34,693 bases of DNA from Microcoleus sp. CAWBG506 (GCA_020883125.1 JAHREW010000008.1:1-34693); one strand, 5' to 3'. Counted from the stretch's first letter, positions 8,610-17,849 are shown. Notes: generated from the letters alone by a model not told the origin. Made by a program: numbers and translations.

Positions 8610-9195
8610 CTAAGAACCTTGAATAGCTTGTCTAAATTCCCGCATCGCCTGAAGGTGATTTTCAATATTAATACAGCGCGCCAATAATACAATATCTAAA
8701 TCTGGCAACACCAAAGAGCGATCGACCTCTGCATATCCATCAGCCCCCAACAAATACAAACACAGCCTACCATTTTCCCAAAACCAAACTTCAGGAATTT
8801 GCAGGCGTTTGTAAGCTTCCAACTTGTCAATACCCCCTAGTCACCACCACTTCCACCACCAAATCAGGAAGTTCTCGATTAGGCCCCAATTCATAAGACA
8901 AATCAGCTTCTCGCTTCACCCTTCCAGTTTCACTTTCCAGCGTCACCGAACCCGTTGGCGTAAAATCAATCCCTCCGAATTCCAAATACAAATCCAACAG
9001 CGTTGAAATCCGCTGCTTAACAGTTTCATGTTTTTTTCCAGGCATACGTCTAATCTCCAATACCCCATCTAAAAATGACAATCTCACCCCTGGGCGTGAG
9101 AGCAACTGTTCAACCACCTTAAACTCTCTCCAGCTCAATTCGTCAATTAAGATAGGTTCATCGAGCCTTTCTAACTTTTCTAAAGTTGTTGTCAT
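8610..9195 (-). pseudogene. Uma2 family (DUF820) endonuclease, frameshifted
   Basis: Two adjacent frames form one Uma2 protein, a family of PD-(D/E)XK-type putative nucleases that is greatly expanded in cyanobacteria. The first part (9195-8827) begins MTTTLEKLERL and has the fold residues Asp98, Asp111 and Glu115 (in PDLVVEV); it ends VVTRGY and a stop. The second part (from 8822) resumes with KLEAYKRLQIPEVWFWENG. The family reads VVTSGGIDKLEAYKRL at this point, and GG-ID-KL is readable in the second frame. The break is at a run of five G (minus strand; C at 8833-8837) and equals a two-base deletion or a one-base insertion. The sequence is otherwise undamaged, so the event is recent, or is a sequencing error in a homopolymer. 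The stop at 8610 leaves a normal total length of about 195 residues. Confidence 0.88.
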
Positions 9196-9244
9196 CCCAA
9201 CTGCTCCTTACTCAATTTAATCTTCATTATATCAGCGTTCAAGT

Positions 9245-9277
9245 CCCCCCCTTATTAAGGGGGGTTAGGGGGGATCT
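9245..9277. repeat. C/G-rich palindrome with a GGGGGGATCT tail
   Basis: CCCCCCC..TTATTAA..GGGGGG followed by TTAGGGGGGATCT. The same hairpin, tail and further downstream pieces (AGTCT..., GGTTTGAC.TTAAGTTG) recur at 30590-30687, so 9245-9325 appears to be a decayed relative of the inverted-repeat element at 30485-30687. The rest of 9196-9445 shows no gene. Confidence 0.6.
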
Positions 9278-9445
9278 AGACTTCGACACAAACAAGAAAG
9301 ACTGTCGGTTTGACGTTAAGTTGTCATATCAATTCCTCTCTTCATCGTCCTGTATTCATTTCTCTCTGAGTTCCCTGTGTTCTCTGTGTTATAGTAAGGT
9401 TAAATCACCTGACGATGCAACGGTCAACGATATCACCAATCCTAT

Positions 9446-10642
9446 CTACTGTCCCAAAGTTGCTTTATGCTCATCCGGCACAAACTCCGTCACAACTTGG
9501 CCACCCCCACCGTCACCTTTGACAATCACAGTTTGATCTTTAAGCTGTCCCGAAGCCTTCGGTCCAGTTAAATTAAACACCGGATCTAATTGTCTGTAAA
9601 CCACATTTCCTTCCGCATCAAAAGTCTGATTAGTTAAATACCAAATTACTCGATCGCTATTCAACTGAGATAGACGTTTCTGCCCTATTCCTAGCACATT
9701 TCCAGTCAAATAAAAAACTTTTTTATCTAAATCTCCCCTACCAGTATCCCCAGTCATCGTCACCTTTTCCACCCGGTGAAAAATCTTCACTGGCCCAGGA
9801 GAAACCACACTTTGTGCCGGAAAATTCCAACTCATCAAATTGCTTTCTATTTGCAGTGGCGGATCAGATGGCATCAATTGAGCATTTTTCGTCAGCGTCG
9901 CAATCTTCGTTTTTAAGTCTACATCTGTCTGGTCAGCAAAACCGCTTTCTGTAACTTTTTTATCTTTATATCTGTCCAGTTGACTAGGTTTGTCACTGCT
10001 GACTTTTTGCTGATCCAGAAACCAGATTAAATGCTCTGTTCGCAATTGCAAAACCGGATCTTTAATATCTGCGACTACAGAGCCGAATAACTCCATTCTT
10101 CTGGCTCTAGTGAAAACTCGCGCTTCCTTGGCTGAAGCACTCACCTGTTTGTTGTCTCCAGTCAGATTATTCCGAACCACTAACACATCTTCCTTCGGCC
10201 GCCACTCCAATTCATTCCCCCTGAGCACCACTCCATTTTTGAGGTCAGTAGCAACTATTTTGCCTTTCAGAAATACCTGATTTCCTTCCTGAAATACCTC
10301 TCCTGTTTCTGCTTGAATATCGTAAATTTCTTTGCCGTCCTGAAACAATTTGCCCACTGGTTTCTGAACGTTCACTATCTTTTGGTCTTTGCTGTAAACA
10401 GCATCCTTCGACCTCACTTTCCAGAATAACTCGCCTTTTTCATTGGCCTGCTCTAGAATTACTTTGTTCAATGTTAAAGTGCTGTTTGACTTTTCAGCAG
10501 TTTTGAGATCTTCAGCTAACTTACTTTTTTGAGTGTCGGAAGGAGCGCCACAAGCACCAATCCCCAAAAGCAAGGCAACTAAAGTTAGTTGCACCACTTT
10601 TGGGGATGAGAAATTGGAATTTTTTGATGGGTAATTAATCAT
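9446..10642 (-). CDS. lptC: LPS export ABC transporter periplasmic protein LptC
   Basis: Member of the LptC/LptA-type beta-jellyroll family that carries lipopolysaccharide from the inner-membrane LptBFG transporter across the periplasm. About 398 residues, the long cyanobacterial form, compared with roughly 190 in enterobacteria. The chosen start (MINYPSKNSNF) is followed by a hydrophobic signal VVQLTLVALLLGIGAC with a lipobox-like IGAC (Cys31), so the mature protein is probably a lipoprotein. The body has repeating beta-strand motifs (QAETGEVF, LRGNELEWRP, ARRMELFGSVVADIKDP, MSWNFPAQSVVSPGPV) characteristic of the family. A frame extending to 10726 only adds residues encoded by a 15-bp tandem repeat (NYKLP), so I reject that longer start. 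No strong ribosome binding site is visible. The next gene upstream is the NYN-domain gene at 10850. Confidence 0.88.
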   Translation of the reverse strand: MINYPSKNSNFSSPKVVQLTLVALLLGIGACGAPSDTQKSKLAEDLKTAEKSNSTLTLNKVILEQANEKGELFWKVRSKDAVYSKDQKIVNVQKPVGKLFQDGKEIYDIQAETGEVFQEGNQVFLKGKIVATDLKNGVVLRGNELEWRPKEDVLVVRNNLTGDNKQVSASAKEARVFTRARRMELFGSVVADIKDPVLQLRTEHLIWFLDQQKVSSDKPSQLDRYKDKKVTESGFADQTDVDLKTKIATLTKNAQLMPSDPPLQIESNLMSWNFPAQSVVSPGPVKIFHRVEKVTMTGDTGRGDLDKKVFYLTGNVLGIGQKRLSQLNSDRVIWYLTNQTFDAEGNVVYRQLDPVFNLTGPKASGQLKDQTVIVKGDGGGGQVVTEFVPDEHKATLGQ

Positions 10643-10660
10643 GTAGTAATTAATAATTAG

Positions 10661-10705
10661 TAATTTGTAATTGGGTAATTTGTAATTGGGTAATTTGTAA
10701 TTTAG
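10661..10705. repeat. 15-bp tandem repeat upstream of lptC
   Basis: Three copies of TAATTTGTAATTGGG (the last one changed to TAATTTGTAATTTAG) lie 19 bases upstream of the chosen lptC start. They resemble the short tandemly repeated sequences common in filamentous cyanobacteria. Confidence 0.8.
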
Positions 10706-10785
10706 TAATTTAAAAAAGCAAATCAAAAATTTAAAATCTCCTATATTTTATCTAAATTTTTGACTTTTAATTTTGAATTATTTAA

Positions 10786-10841
10786 CCTATTACCCATTCC
10801 CTATTACCCATTCCCTATTACCCATTCCCCATTACCCATTC
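10786..10841. repeat. 14-bp tandem repeat between the NYN gene and lptC
   Basis: Four back-to-back copies of CCTATTACCCATTC (the fourth with one change) end eight bases before the stop codon of the NYN-domain gene. Each 14-mer is two related heptamers, as in the STRR repeats described in cyanobacteria. Confidence 0.85.
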
Positions 10842-10849
10842 CCAACTTC

Positions 10850-11455
10850 CTATCTATCGTCATGTTCGTCCATCAAGCTCAAGCCAGACAAGGGACGATA
10901 AGCGTAGTTAGGGCGCGATGTTTTTTGGATATCGTCCTTAATCATTTCCAAATCGATGTAGCGATCGGCTACATTAATCAAACTGTCGCTAGTCATCGAT
11001 CGCAAACTCACCACCTCAACCCGCACGCCACGATAGCTGACAGCATCCACAGCATAGGCCAAGTCGCCATCGCCACTGACCAAAACTGCCGTGTCATAGG
11101 AACCAACCAAGGCCATCATATCCACAGCAATTTCTACATCTAAGTTCGCCTTCTTAGAACCATCTGGTAACTGCACCAAATCCTTAGAAATCACGCGATA
11201 CCCGTTGCGGCGCATCCACAGCAAAAACCCCTGTTGTTTCTCGTTAGTGCGATCGACACCAGTATAGAAAAAAGACCGCAGCAGCCGGGAACCAGCCGTT
11301 AAACGGCATAGCAGCTTGGTATAATCAATCTCAATCCCTAACTGTAAAGCAGCATAAAACAGGTTAGAGCCATCAATAAAGATTGCCACTCGTCCCCGAT
11401 TTTCTAAAACTTGTTCCGGCGTAAAAAGGTCGTTGCTTTCTATTCTATTCAACAT
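10850..11455 (-). CDS. LabA-like NYN domain protein
   Basis: A 201-residue protein with a NYN (PIN-like) nuclease fold. The acidic residues expected of that fold are visible in AIFIDGSNLFYA (residues 25-36), NLDVEIAVDMM and VLVSGDGDLAYAVDAV. The family includes LabA of Synechococcus elongatus, which acts in the negative feedback branch of circadian output; most cyanobacteria have several paralogues, so orthology to labA itself is not established here. RNA cleavage is the expected activity of NYN domains but is not demonstrated by sequence alone. It lies between metG and lptC on the same strand, with 92 bases to metG and about 200 bases of tandem repeats before lptC. The start MLNRIESNDLF has no strong ribosome binding site. 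Confidence 0.88.
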   Translation of the reverse strand: MLNRIESNDLFTPEQVLENRGRVAIFIDGSNLFYAALQLGIEIDYTKLLCRLTAGSRLLRSFFYTGVDRTNEKQQGFLLWMRRNGYRVISKDLVQLPDGSKKANLDVEIAVDMMALVGSYDTAVLVSGDGDLAYAVDAVSYRGVRVEVVSLRSMTSDSLINVADRYIDLEMIKDDIQKTSRPNYAYRPLSGLSLMDEHDDR

Positions 11456-11547
11456 GATTGTTATTCCTCAATTTTTTATGAAAGATTAGGTAATGAAATA
11501 AGTGCTAATTGGCGATTGGTCATCGCACCCCGATCGCCTACAGTCAA

Positions 11548-13155
11548 CTACGAAGGTACTTTTTCCAGCAGTTCTAGTCGCTTAAAAACAGGCTGAGCTT
11601 CTCCCAGAGGTTGGTTTGCTGGTAAAGCACCCCAGACCGAGTGAGTTGCAAAAGTTGCTAAACAGTTAACTTTTAGCTGATCGTTAAAGTCAATTGAAAA
11701 ACCTAGCTGTTGATAGATATCACTGCTGATATTGGGTATTATCGGCGATAAAAGGTAAGATGCCAGTCTAACAGATTCCAGAACCGAATATAACACTTGT
11801 TGGACAGATTCTAAATGTCCTTGCTTATACAAACTCCAAGGTGCTTGTACGTCAATAAACTTATTTCCAGCTCGAACCAAAGCCAGTACCGCTTCGCAAG
11901 CTTTGCTAAAAGCTAAGTCTTGATAAAAACCAGCGACTTCTTCGCCCAAATTCAGGCTCATACCCTTGAGAAGGTTATCGCTGGAAATGTTTTCGCCCAA
12001 TACATTAGGAACACAACCACCGCAATATTTACGGGCCATGTTTAAAGTACGGTTAAGCAAATTTCCCAAATCATTTGCTAATTCAGCGTTTAATGTATTG
12101 ATAAACCGAGTTTCATTAAAATCGCCGTCCTGTCCGAACTCAATTTCTTTTAAGAAATAGTAGCGCGCTGCATCAGCACCGTATTTATTGACCAATTCCA
12201 CTGGGTCTAAAGTATTACCCTCAGTTTTACCCATTTTTTTGCCGTCTTTGGTCAAAAAACCGTGGGCAAAAACACGGGCTGGCATCGGCAAACCAGCAGA
12301 CATCAGCATTGCCGGCCAATAAACTGCGTGGAAACGGAGAATATCTTTGCCGATTAAGTGGAGGTCAACTGGCCACCATTTAGATAAAGCATTCTCTAAA
12401 GTGGGGTCGCTGTCAGTATCCACCAGGGCGGTGATGTATCCTACCAAAGCATCAAACCAGACATAGATGGTATGACTAGGGTCAACGGGCATCGGCAAAC
12501 CCCATGCCACATTCACCCTAGAAATCGAAAAGTCTTGCAGTCCAGAGTTGACAAAGCTGAGAACTTCGTTGCGCCGACTTTCCGGCGCGATGAAATCGGG
12601 ACGTTCAGCATAGAGGGCTAGCAGTTTCTCTTGATAGCGCGACAGGCGGAAAAAGTAGTTTTCCTCATCGCGCCACTCAACTTCTTTGCTGGTGTGGACA
12701 GAACACCGGTGTCCCGGTAGCAAGTCCCGTTCTTCTTTAAATTCTTCACAGGAAACACAGTACCAGCCTTGTTGCTGATTCAAGTAGATGTCGCCGGAGT
12801 TCCAGACGCGCTGGAAAAATTCTTTGACAATGTACTCGTGGCGTCTGGATGTCGTGCGGATAAAGCGATCGTACTGGATGTTGAATTGCTCCCAAAGTGC
12901 CTCAAACCCTGGAACAACTAGATCGCAGTGAGCCTGGGGCGATCGCCCCAAACTCTCAGCGGTGCGTTGAATTTTCTGCCCGTGCTCGTCTGTCCCTGTA
13001 ACTAGCAAGACTGACTTACCCCGCAGCCGCTCAAATCTGGCTATAGCATCAGCAGCCATAGTCGTGTAAGCGCTGCCAAGGTGGGGTATATCGTTTACAT
13101 AATACAGAGGGGTTGTGATCGCAAAGGTATTTTTACTGTTATCGATCGATTTCAT
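11548..13155 (-). CDS. metG: Methionyl-tRNA synthetase
   Basis: Charges tRNA-Met with methionine in the cytoplasm. Class I signatures are present: HLGS (residues 25-28, the HIGH motif) after TTPLYYVNDIP, the KMSKS-equivalent KMGKTEGNTLDP, and the Met-binding and connective segments (CVSCEEF, EWRDEENYFFRLS). The editing-zinc Cys pairs are reduced (CVSCEEF, HRCSVH), as in the shorter synthetases. At 535 residues it lacks the C-terminal EMAP/tRNA-binding extension of longer MetG proteins. It starts MKSIDNSKNTFAITTPLYYV; upstream there are no clear promoter boxes. The 409 bases between metG and hrcA show no other gene. Confidence 0.97.
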   Translation of the reverse strand: MKSIDNSKNTFAITTPLYYVNDIPHLGSAYTTMAADAIARFERLRGKSVLLVTGTDEHGQKIQRTAESLGRSPQAHCDLVVPGFEALWEQFNIQYDRFIRTTSRRHEYIVKEFFQRVWNSGDIYLNQQQGWYCVSCEEFKEERDLLPGHRCSVHTSKEVEWRDEENYFFRLSRYQEKLLALYAERPDFIAPESRRNEVLSFVNSGLQDFSISRVNVAWGLPMPVDPSHTIYVWFDALVGYITALVDTDSDPTLENALSKWWPVDLHLIGKDILRFHAVYWPAMLMSAGLPMPARVFAHGFLTKDGKKMGKTEGNTLDPVELVNKYGADAARYYFLKEIEFGQDGDFNETRFINTLNAELANDLGNLLNRTLNMARKYCGGCVPNVLGENISSDNLLKGMSLNLGEEVAGFYQDLAFSKACEAVLALVRAGNKFIDVQAPWSLYKQGHLESVQQVLYSVLESVRLASYLLSPIIPNISSDIYQQLGFSIDFNDQLKVNCLATFATHSVWGALPANQPLGEAQPVFKRLELLEKVPS

Positions 13156-13564
13156 TTAATCCTAAAAAAAATTACCTAAATCTCGCCTTCGATCTTAACT
13201 TAAGAGTTGAACCTTAGCTTTGTGGCAATTTTGCTAAATTTGCTGGAAGCTATTTGCAATTTGCCAACCGTGGTTATTCCCAACAGACAAAGGGGTTTAA
13301 TAACCACATTAATCTTTTTTACCTATTTTTGACCAACTCTAAAAAATGTCTTAATATTTTGACTTTTCTTTTGAAAATAGCCTAGGCCCTGAAAGTGGGC
13401 CAGTGGCACAGAGGAATAGTGGCAGACCCGCAGAGTCGCAGATGACTAATGACTACTGACTTGAGTTTGATGACATCCGCCCCTGAACTTCCAAATCTGA
13501 ATCCAAAATATGCTATAATATACGCAAAAAAAAACCCAAGCTAGTTAAACTTGGGGGTATCAAA
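13156..13564. other. Intergenic region between hrcA and metG
   Basis: No gene is supported here. The stretch is AT-rich and contains short direct repeats around 13440-13460 (GACTAATGACTACTGACTT) and the hrcA terminator at its right end. It presumably carries the metG promoter, but I cannot point to convincing boxes. Confidence 0.6.
13526..13555 (-). terminator. Rho-independent terminator after hrcA
   Basis: On the minus strand CCCAAG and CTTGGG form a six-base-pair stem around a nine-base loop (plus-strand arms 13535-13540 and 13550-13555), followed directly by nine T (13534-13526). It sits 9 bases after the hrcA stop codon, so it most likely ends hrcA transcription. Confidence 0.85.
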
Positions 13565-14704
13565 TCAGGGTGCATCTATGAATCTACTATGCGGCATCTC
13601 TGGATTGGCTTCAGGAAAATTAGCTCGATTTCCGCCAATGGCTTCCGACAAATAATCTGCGGCTGCTTCGACAACTGCGATCGCATTTTCGTAAACCATC
13701 CGCGTCGGTCCCAAAACCCCAACACTCCCCACAGGCAAAGAACCCCGCCGATAAGTCGAAGAAATCAGAGTACAACCGCGAATTGGTTCTAGGGAGTTTT
13801 CCGAGCCAATTCTGACTGTCACCCGTCTACCGGGGGTTTCCAATTCCGCTGGAGATTCAAATATCAAGGGCCAAAGCAATTCCTGTTCTTGTTCGAGGAG
13901 TTGAACGAGGGTTTGAACTTGCTGCAACTGGGAGAACTCCGGCAAACGTAATGCTTCTGCCAAACCGCCGATCAAAATCCGGGTGTAGGTGGGAGTCTCG
14001 GCCCGACGGCTCAAGGCCGCGAGCATAGTTCCCATCAACTCAGCGTAAAGTTCAAAGTCCTGGTTTAATTCGCTAAGCGCGATCGTACTGAGTTCCGAGA
14101 ACGATCGCCCGCGCAATTTAGAGTTCAAAAAATTGGATAAAATCTGTAATTCGCGATCGACTATTTCTACATCCTGCTTTTTACCTTCTGTGTCTTGAGG
14201 TAACTGCACCAACACTGACTGGGTTTCGTAGGCATCTGTCACCACTATCAGCATCACCTTTCCGGGTTCTAGCTGCACCAGTTGCAAGTGTCGCAAGCAA
14301 GCGATATTGGTTTGGGGTATGGTGATCAGGGCAATGTAACCGCTAATAGTCGCCAGAATTTGAGCTGCACCTCGAAGTACCGCCGAGCGACGACCATCAG
14401 ACCAATTGAGCTGGTCGAGTACCTGTTCCACCTTACGGGCGAGTTTCTCTGAAGGCTGGATCAGTCGATCGACATAAATTCGGTAGCCAGAGTCAGAGGG
14501 GACACGTCCTGCAGAAGTGTGAGGTTGATAGAGGAGTCCTGCTTTTTCGAGAGTTCCCATCGCATTGCGAATCGTAGCTGGGCTGACAGTGAGTTTGTAC
14601 TCATCAACCAAAGCTTTTGAGCCAACGGGTTCGGCTGTAGCAATATAGTGGCGAACCGTTGCCCACAAGATGTGTTGTTGCCGATCGGTGAGGTTGACGC
14701 GCAC
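13565..14704 (-). CDS. hrcA: Heat-inducible transcription repressor HrcA
   Basis: Repressor that binds CIRCE operators (TTAGCACTC-N9-GAGTGCTAA) in front of groESL and similar chaperone operons and releases them on heat shock. The N-terminal winged helix is clear ([65 protein letters not shown]). The C-terminal part ends with the conserved [35 protein letters not shown] segment. The start is a GTG at 14704 (reads [10 protein letters not shown]); no ATG is available before residue 49. At 379 residues it is of normal length. I find no CIRCE site in this window, so its targets are elsewhere and autoregulation is not visible. Its terminator is at 13526-13555. Confidence 0.96.
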   Translation of the reverse strand: MRVNLTDRQQHILWATVRHYIATAEPVGSKALVDEYKLTVSPATIRNAMGTLEKAGLLYQPHTSAGRVPSDSGYRIYVDRLIQPSEKLARKVEQVLDQLNWSDGRRSAVLRGAAQILATISGYIALITIPQTNIACLRHLQLVQLEPGKVMLIVVTDAYETQSVLVQLPQDTEGKKQDVEIVDRELQILSNFLNSKLRGRSFSELSTIALSELNQDFELYAELMGTMLAALSRRAETPTYTRILIGGLAEALRLPEFSQLQQVQTLVQLLEQEQELLWPLIFESPAELETPGRRVTVRIGSENSLEPIRGCTLISSTYRRGSLPVGSVGVLGPTRMVYENAIAVVEAAADYLSEAIGGNRANFPEANPEMPHSRFIDAP

Positions 14705-14837
14705 AGATATTTAAGCTGAATTATAATTCAAAGGATTTGCCACTATTCAGTTATAGCAGAATAAAGAAGTCAGTTGTGATTTGTGATTGGTTATTTGTGA
14801 TTCCTTGGCCGTAGCAATGCCCATTGCCCATTGCCCT

Positions 14838-15704
14838 TTAATCATGCTCATGGAGGATTTGGGTCAGGTAATTAGCCACTGCATCCGGCTGTTCCAGCAT
14901 TGCCAAATGACCACAATCTGGAATCTGAAGCACATTTTCGCCACAACCTTGGAACAGCCAGTGAAAGCTCGCCAAATGCAGCACGTATTTTGGTTCCATA
15001 ATTTTGTCTTTAGTGCCGGCAATAAAATAAACAGGCTGTTTGAGTTGGGACACAATTTTTGGCAAGCGGTGAATGGACGCTTCTGTGGTGGAATCCAGCA
15101 AAGCCCTGGTAGCCGCTTCTGGGCGAGCTGCCACAAAATCTATCAACCGCTGCCTTCCCCAGGAGCGACCGATGGAGTGGGCCACAGAATCACGGGCAAA
15201 CACGAAATCTAGTAAGGGCAAGTAAGACAACCAGAGGGGGCGCAGTTTGACTAGCTGCTTGCCCACTGCTCGAAACCGCTCGAATTCCTCCTTAAGATAG
15301 ATGCCGCCACCGGCATTAACGCAGAGGACACCTTTAACTCGATCGGACAATTGGCTAGCTCCCCACAGGGCGATCGTACCCCCGAGAGAATGTCCCACCA
15401 GCCAAGCACTGGAAATATCGAGTTTTTCTAATAAAATTTCCAAATCACGAGCGTAAGCAGCCGCAGTGTAGGAGGAATTCAAAGGTTGGGAAATCCCGTG
15501 AGTGTCATCGTAGGCGATGGAATCCCCAAACCCCCGCAAATCGTAAGTTAGACATTGATAATTATCTGCCAAACGTGCGATCGTCGCTTGCCAGTAGTGA
15601 CGGCCGGGCAGCCAGCCGTGGACAAAAACTAAAACGTGGGGAGTGGTTCTCGGTGCCGTCAAATCGTAGGCGTGCCGAACCCCTAGGATGTCAATGATTG
15701 CCAT
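14838..15704 (-). CDS. Alpha/beta hydrolase
   Basis: A 288-residue alpha/beta hydrolase with the complete catalytic layout: oxyanion HGW (29-31), DLRGFGDS, nucleophile elbow GHSLGG (Ser106), an acid in AGTKDKIMEP and the catalytic His in CGHLAMLEQPD near residue 271. No signal peptide, so it is cytoplasmic. The family covers esterases, epoxide hydrolases and C-C hydrolases, and the substrate cannot be read from sequence. It lies 133 bases from hrcA and 63 bases downstream of the ACT-domain gene on the same strand, so it may share a transcript with the latter. Confidence 0.9.
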   Translation of the reverse strand: MAIIDILGVRHAYDLTAPRTTPHVLVFVHGWLPGRHYWQATIARLADNYQCLTYDLRGFGDSIAYDDTHGISQPLNSSYTAAAYARDLEILLEKLDISSAWLVGHSLGGTIALWGASQLSDRVKGVLCVNAGGGIYLKEEFERFRAVGKQLVKLRPLWLSYLPLLDFVFARDSVAHSIGRSWGRQRLIDFVAARPEAATRALLDSTTEASIHRLPKIVSQLKQPVYFIAGTKDKIMEPKYVLHLASFHWLFQGCGENVLQIPDCGHLAMLEQPDAVANYLTQILHEHD

Positions 15705-15767
15705 AGTCCTATCCTAATTCAAGAAGGGTTCGGAGACAGCGGATTTTTGTCAACCACCCAGACCTCT

Positions 15768-16493
15768 CTAAAATCGATCGCCCAGCAATCTTTGGCGCAC
15801 CCCCTCAGCAATTTTCTGCCCCAAATACTCAGGAATTAAACTTTCATTGGGGCCCAACAAGTAGAGAATTAAGCGAGTCCGCCCCCGCCAAACCAGTAAA
15901 TTAGCATTCACCACCAACAAATCCTCTTGCCAAATGGCATACATAACTTTGTAAAAAAGTCCAGGCTGGTTGTCTGCTTCAATCAGCAAAGCTGGCAAGT
16001 GGAACACTGGATCGACGTAGAATTCCGTTGCCACGTCCTCTAAACCCGCGTCTAGATTAAATTCCACCGCCAACATCTCTTCTACTTCAAAATGTCCTGC
16101 CAAGGCCTCTCTAACCGCCCTACAGACGTTTTCTGCGGTTTTATCTGCCAGTACCTTGCCTCCGCGAGATACTACCAATTTGATAAATACCAACATCGGC
16201 GGGTAAATTTGACCGTATAAACTTAGACTATGAATCGTCAGTCCATAGGCGGCCAGGACTCCAAAAATATCACTCAACAAAAAAGACTGGTTGCGATAAG
16301 CAAAATGCAGGGCACTTTTGTTACCTTCCGGTCTGACTTCGATGACTGCTTGTCTAGTTTTATACAGTTGATAAGCTAATTTGAGGTTTTGCAGTTGAAT
16401 TTCACTGCTGACAAATTGCTCGTAAAACTGCGGAAACGCCCGGTTAAAGCGTTTGAGCAGTTCTAGTGTAGATGGTTTTAAACCCGAAGCCAT
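15768..16493 (-). CDS. ACT-domain protein (two ACT-like units)
   Basis: A 241-residue protein with two ACT-like segments. The first is ALHFAYRNQSFLLSDIFGVLAAYGLTIHSLSLYG (about 62-95), the second ALLIEADNQPGLFYKVMYAIWQEDLLVVNANLLVWRGRTRLILYLLG (about 169-215). The second closely follows the pattern of the C-terminal ACT domains of GlnD-type PII uridylyltransferases. There is no nucleotidyltransferase or HD domain, so it is a stand-alone ACT protein, probably sensing a small ligand such as an amino acid; which one is unknown. It starts MASGLKPSTLELL and is divergent from the acetyltransferase gene at 16781. The alpha/beta hydrolase follows at a 63-base distance. Confidence 0.75.
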   Translation of the reverse strand: MASGLKPSTLELLKRFNRAFPQFYEQFVSSEIQLQNLKLAYQLYKTRQAVIEVRPEGNKSALHFAYRNQSFLLSDIFGVLAAYGLTIHSLSLYGQIYPPMLVFIKLVVSRGGKVLADKTAENVCRAVREALAGHFEVEEMLAVEFNLDAGLEDVATEFYVDPVFHLPALLIEADNQPGLFYKVMYAIWQEDLLVVNANLLVWRGRTRLILYLLGPNESLIPEYLGQKIAEGVRQRLLGDRF

Positions 16494-16780
16494 AATTGAG
16501 GGGAAGGTGCCGGAGATATACTAGGTTCCGATCGCCATGCACAGGAACGATGCGAAGAGGTTTAAAGTCTCCACGGATGAATTTGTACCCAACTTGATCA
16601 GCATCAGAATAGTGGAGACTCAATGTGGGACGACAAATCCGTCTTTTCGGCGTAAGATGAGTGTACCGTAAACTGTTGCTCAAAAGATTACCCGCAATTC
16701 ATCCCATCCCGATCGGAGTGGGTCTATGTTTCGGGCTCTCTGTAACGTCGTCCAACTTCTACTACCTTAACCGCGCCTGC

Positions 16781-17335
16781 ATGGGTTTTTGGAAAAACTT
16801 ATTTAGTAGTTCTGAGTCTGCCTCTGTACCCCAAACAGCAGAATTTGAGGAAGATGTGACTGTTGGGTCTGGCGATCCGCTGTCCCCAACTTTTCGCAAA
16901 CCCAACTCCCTCGGCAACGCTCGCATCTTTTTTAGTTGCGATCGGGATATTGACCTCTACGAACTCGAAGAACTTTGTAATGCAGTTGGTTGGTCCCGCC
17001 GTCCCCTGCGAAAAGTCAAAAAAGCTATTGTACACAGCTTCTTAGTCGTCTCTATGTGGGAGATCCGGGGCACCCAGCGACGGCTGGTAGGTTTCGCCAG
17101 AGCGACTTCAGACCACGCTTTTAATGCCACGCTATGGGATGTGGTAGTTCATCCTGATTACCAAGGTAAGGGTATGGGCAAGGCGCTGATGAAATACATC
17201 ATTAAAAAACTCCGCAGTGAAGACATCAGCAACATTACCTTATTTGCTGACCCCCAAGTTGTGGATTTTTACCGAAATTTGGGCTTTATGTCAGATCCAG
17301 AGGGTATTAAAGGTATGTTCTGGTATCCAGATTAG
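16781..17335 (+). CDS. GNAT N-acetyltransferase, plastid NSI/SNAT-like
   Basis: A 184-residue acetyl-CoA-dependent N-acetyltransferase. The core GNAT motif A is [20 protein letters not shown], with the acetyl-CoA loop Q/RxxGxG/A as QGKGMG, preceded by [18 protein letters not shown] and followed by [25 protein letters not shown]. This C-terminal half is strikingly close to the chloroplast acetyltransferase NSI (also described as SNAT) of plants, which modifies thylakoid proteins and is needed for state transitions, so this is probably its cyanobacterial counterpart; substrates in the bacterium are not established. The start is put at ATG 16781 ([13 protein letters not shown]); an upstream ATG at 16661 would add 40 residues that look non-coding. 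It is divergent from the ACT-domain gene and stands before tRNA-Pro. Confidence 0.85.
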   Translation: MGFWKNLFSSSESASVPQTAEFEEDVTVGSGDPLSPTFRKPNSLGNARIFFSCDRDIDLYELEELCNAVGWSRRPLRKVKKAIVHSFLVVSMWEIRGTQRRLVGFARATSDHAFNATLWDVVVHPDYQGKGMGKALMKYIIKKLRSEDISNITLFADPQVVDFYRNLGFMSDPEGIKGMFWYPD

Positions 17336-17433
17336 TCGATCGGTACAGGTCAGCGTTGATTTTTGGGGGCCTTGCCCGATTGACGCTGGCATCACCCATG
17401 GAAGTACATTTCGAGTTCAAATGAAAAAATAGC

Positions 17434-17462
17434 TTGACAAGTTCCTGGTTTTATGTGTTAAT
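17434..17462 (+). promoter_or_regulatory. Probable promoter of tRNA-Pro
   Basis: A perfect TTGACA at 17434-17439 is followed after 17 bases by GTTAAT (17457-17462), two mismatches from TATAAT. Transcription would start near 17469, about 20 bases before the mature tRNA. Confidence 0.5.
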
Positions 17463-17488
17463 GGTCATGGAGTGGATAACTACCACAC

Positions 17489-17562
17489 CGGGATGTAGCG
17501 CAGTTTGGTAGCGCGCCTGCTTTGGGAGCAGGATGTCGCAGGTTCAAATCCTGTCATCCCGA
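17489..17562 (+). tRNA. trnP-UGG: tRNA-Pro (anticodon UGG)
   Basis: A 74-base cloverleaf. The acceptor stem CGGGATG pairs with CATCCCG (17555-17561), followed by discriminator A; CCA is not encoded. The D arm is GCGC-AGTTTGGTA-GCGC, the anticodon stem CCTGC/GCAGG encloses TTTGGGA with anticodon TGG at 17523-17525, and the T arm is CGCAGGTTCAAATCCTGTC. All stems pair and no intron is present. Confidence 0.97.
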
Positions 17563-17737
17563 TTTAACTTAATCCTTACAGACTGGATTCAAATCTTTTC
17601 CCGCTGCTCTCAAAGCAGGTGTGCGATCGGGTTTGTATCCGTTTTTCAAACTTAGCACCCTACTCTGTAGCTGTACCCCTATAGGTAGAATTTATTTATA
17701 GATATAAATAAAATTCTGCGATCGCCTAAAATGGCTT

Positions 17738-17802
17738 GTAGGGGCGGGTTTTAGGAATAATATTTGATGAATACAAACCATCTAAATCAACCCGCCCCTT
17801 AC
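17738..17802. repeat. GTAGGGGCGGGTT hairpin family, copy B
   Basis: GTAGGGGCGGGTTT is mirrored by AACCCGCCCCTTAC across an AT-rich loop. It sits in the 287-base gap between tRNA-Pro and the convergent ispG gene, where it may act as a bidirectional stop for transcription. Confidence 0.75.
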
Positions 17803-17849
17803 TTTGGGTAACTACCGGATTTAAAATTAATCATCCGGCATCCGCTTAC

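Noticed and set aside
10643..10726. N-terminal extension of LptC (MICFFKLLNYKLPNYKLPNYKLL)
   Set aside because: It is only the translation of a 15-bp tandem repeat. The signal sequence and lipobox start properly from residue 29.
14705..14837. CIRCE operator near hrcA
   Set aside because: No TTAGCACTC-N9-GAGTGCTAA or close match is present upstream of hrcA or elsewhere in the window.
16444..16683. 79-residue minus-strand frame upstream of the ACT-domain gene ([15 protein letters not shown]...)
   Set aside because: It overlaps the start of the ACT-domain gene in another frame, has no recognisable domain or ribosome binding site, and looks like a chance frame in the divergent promoter region.
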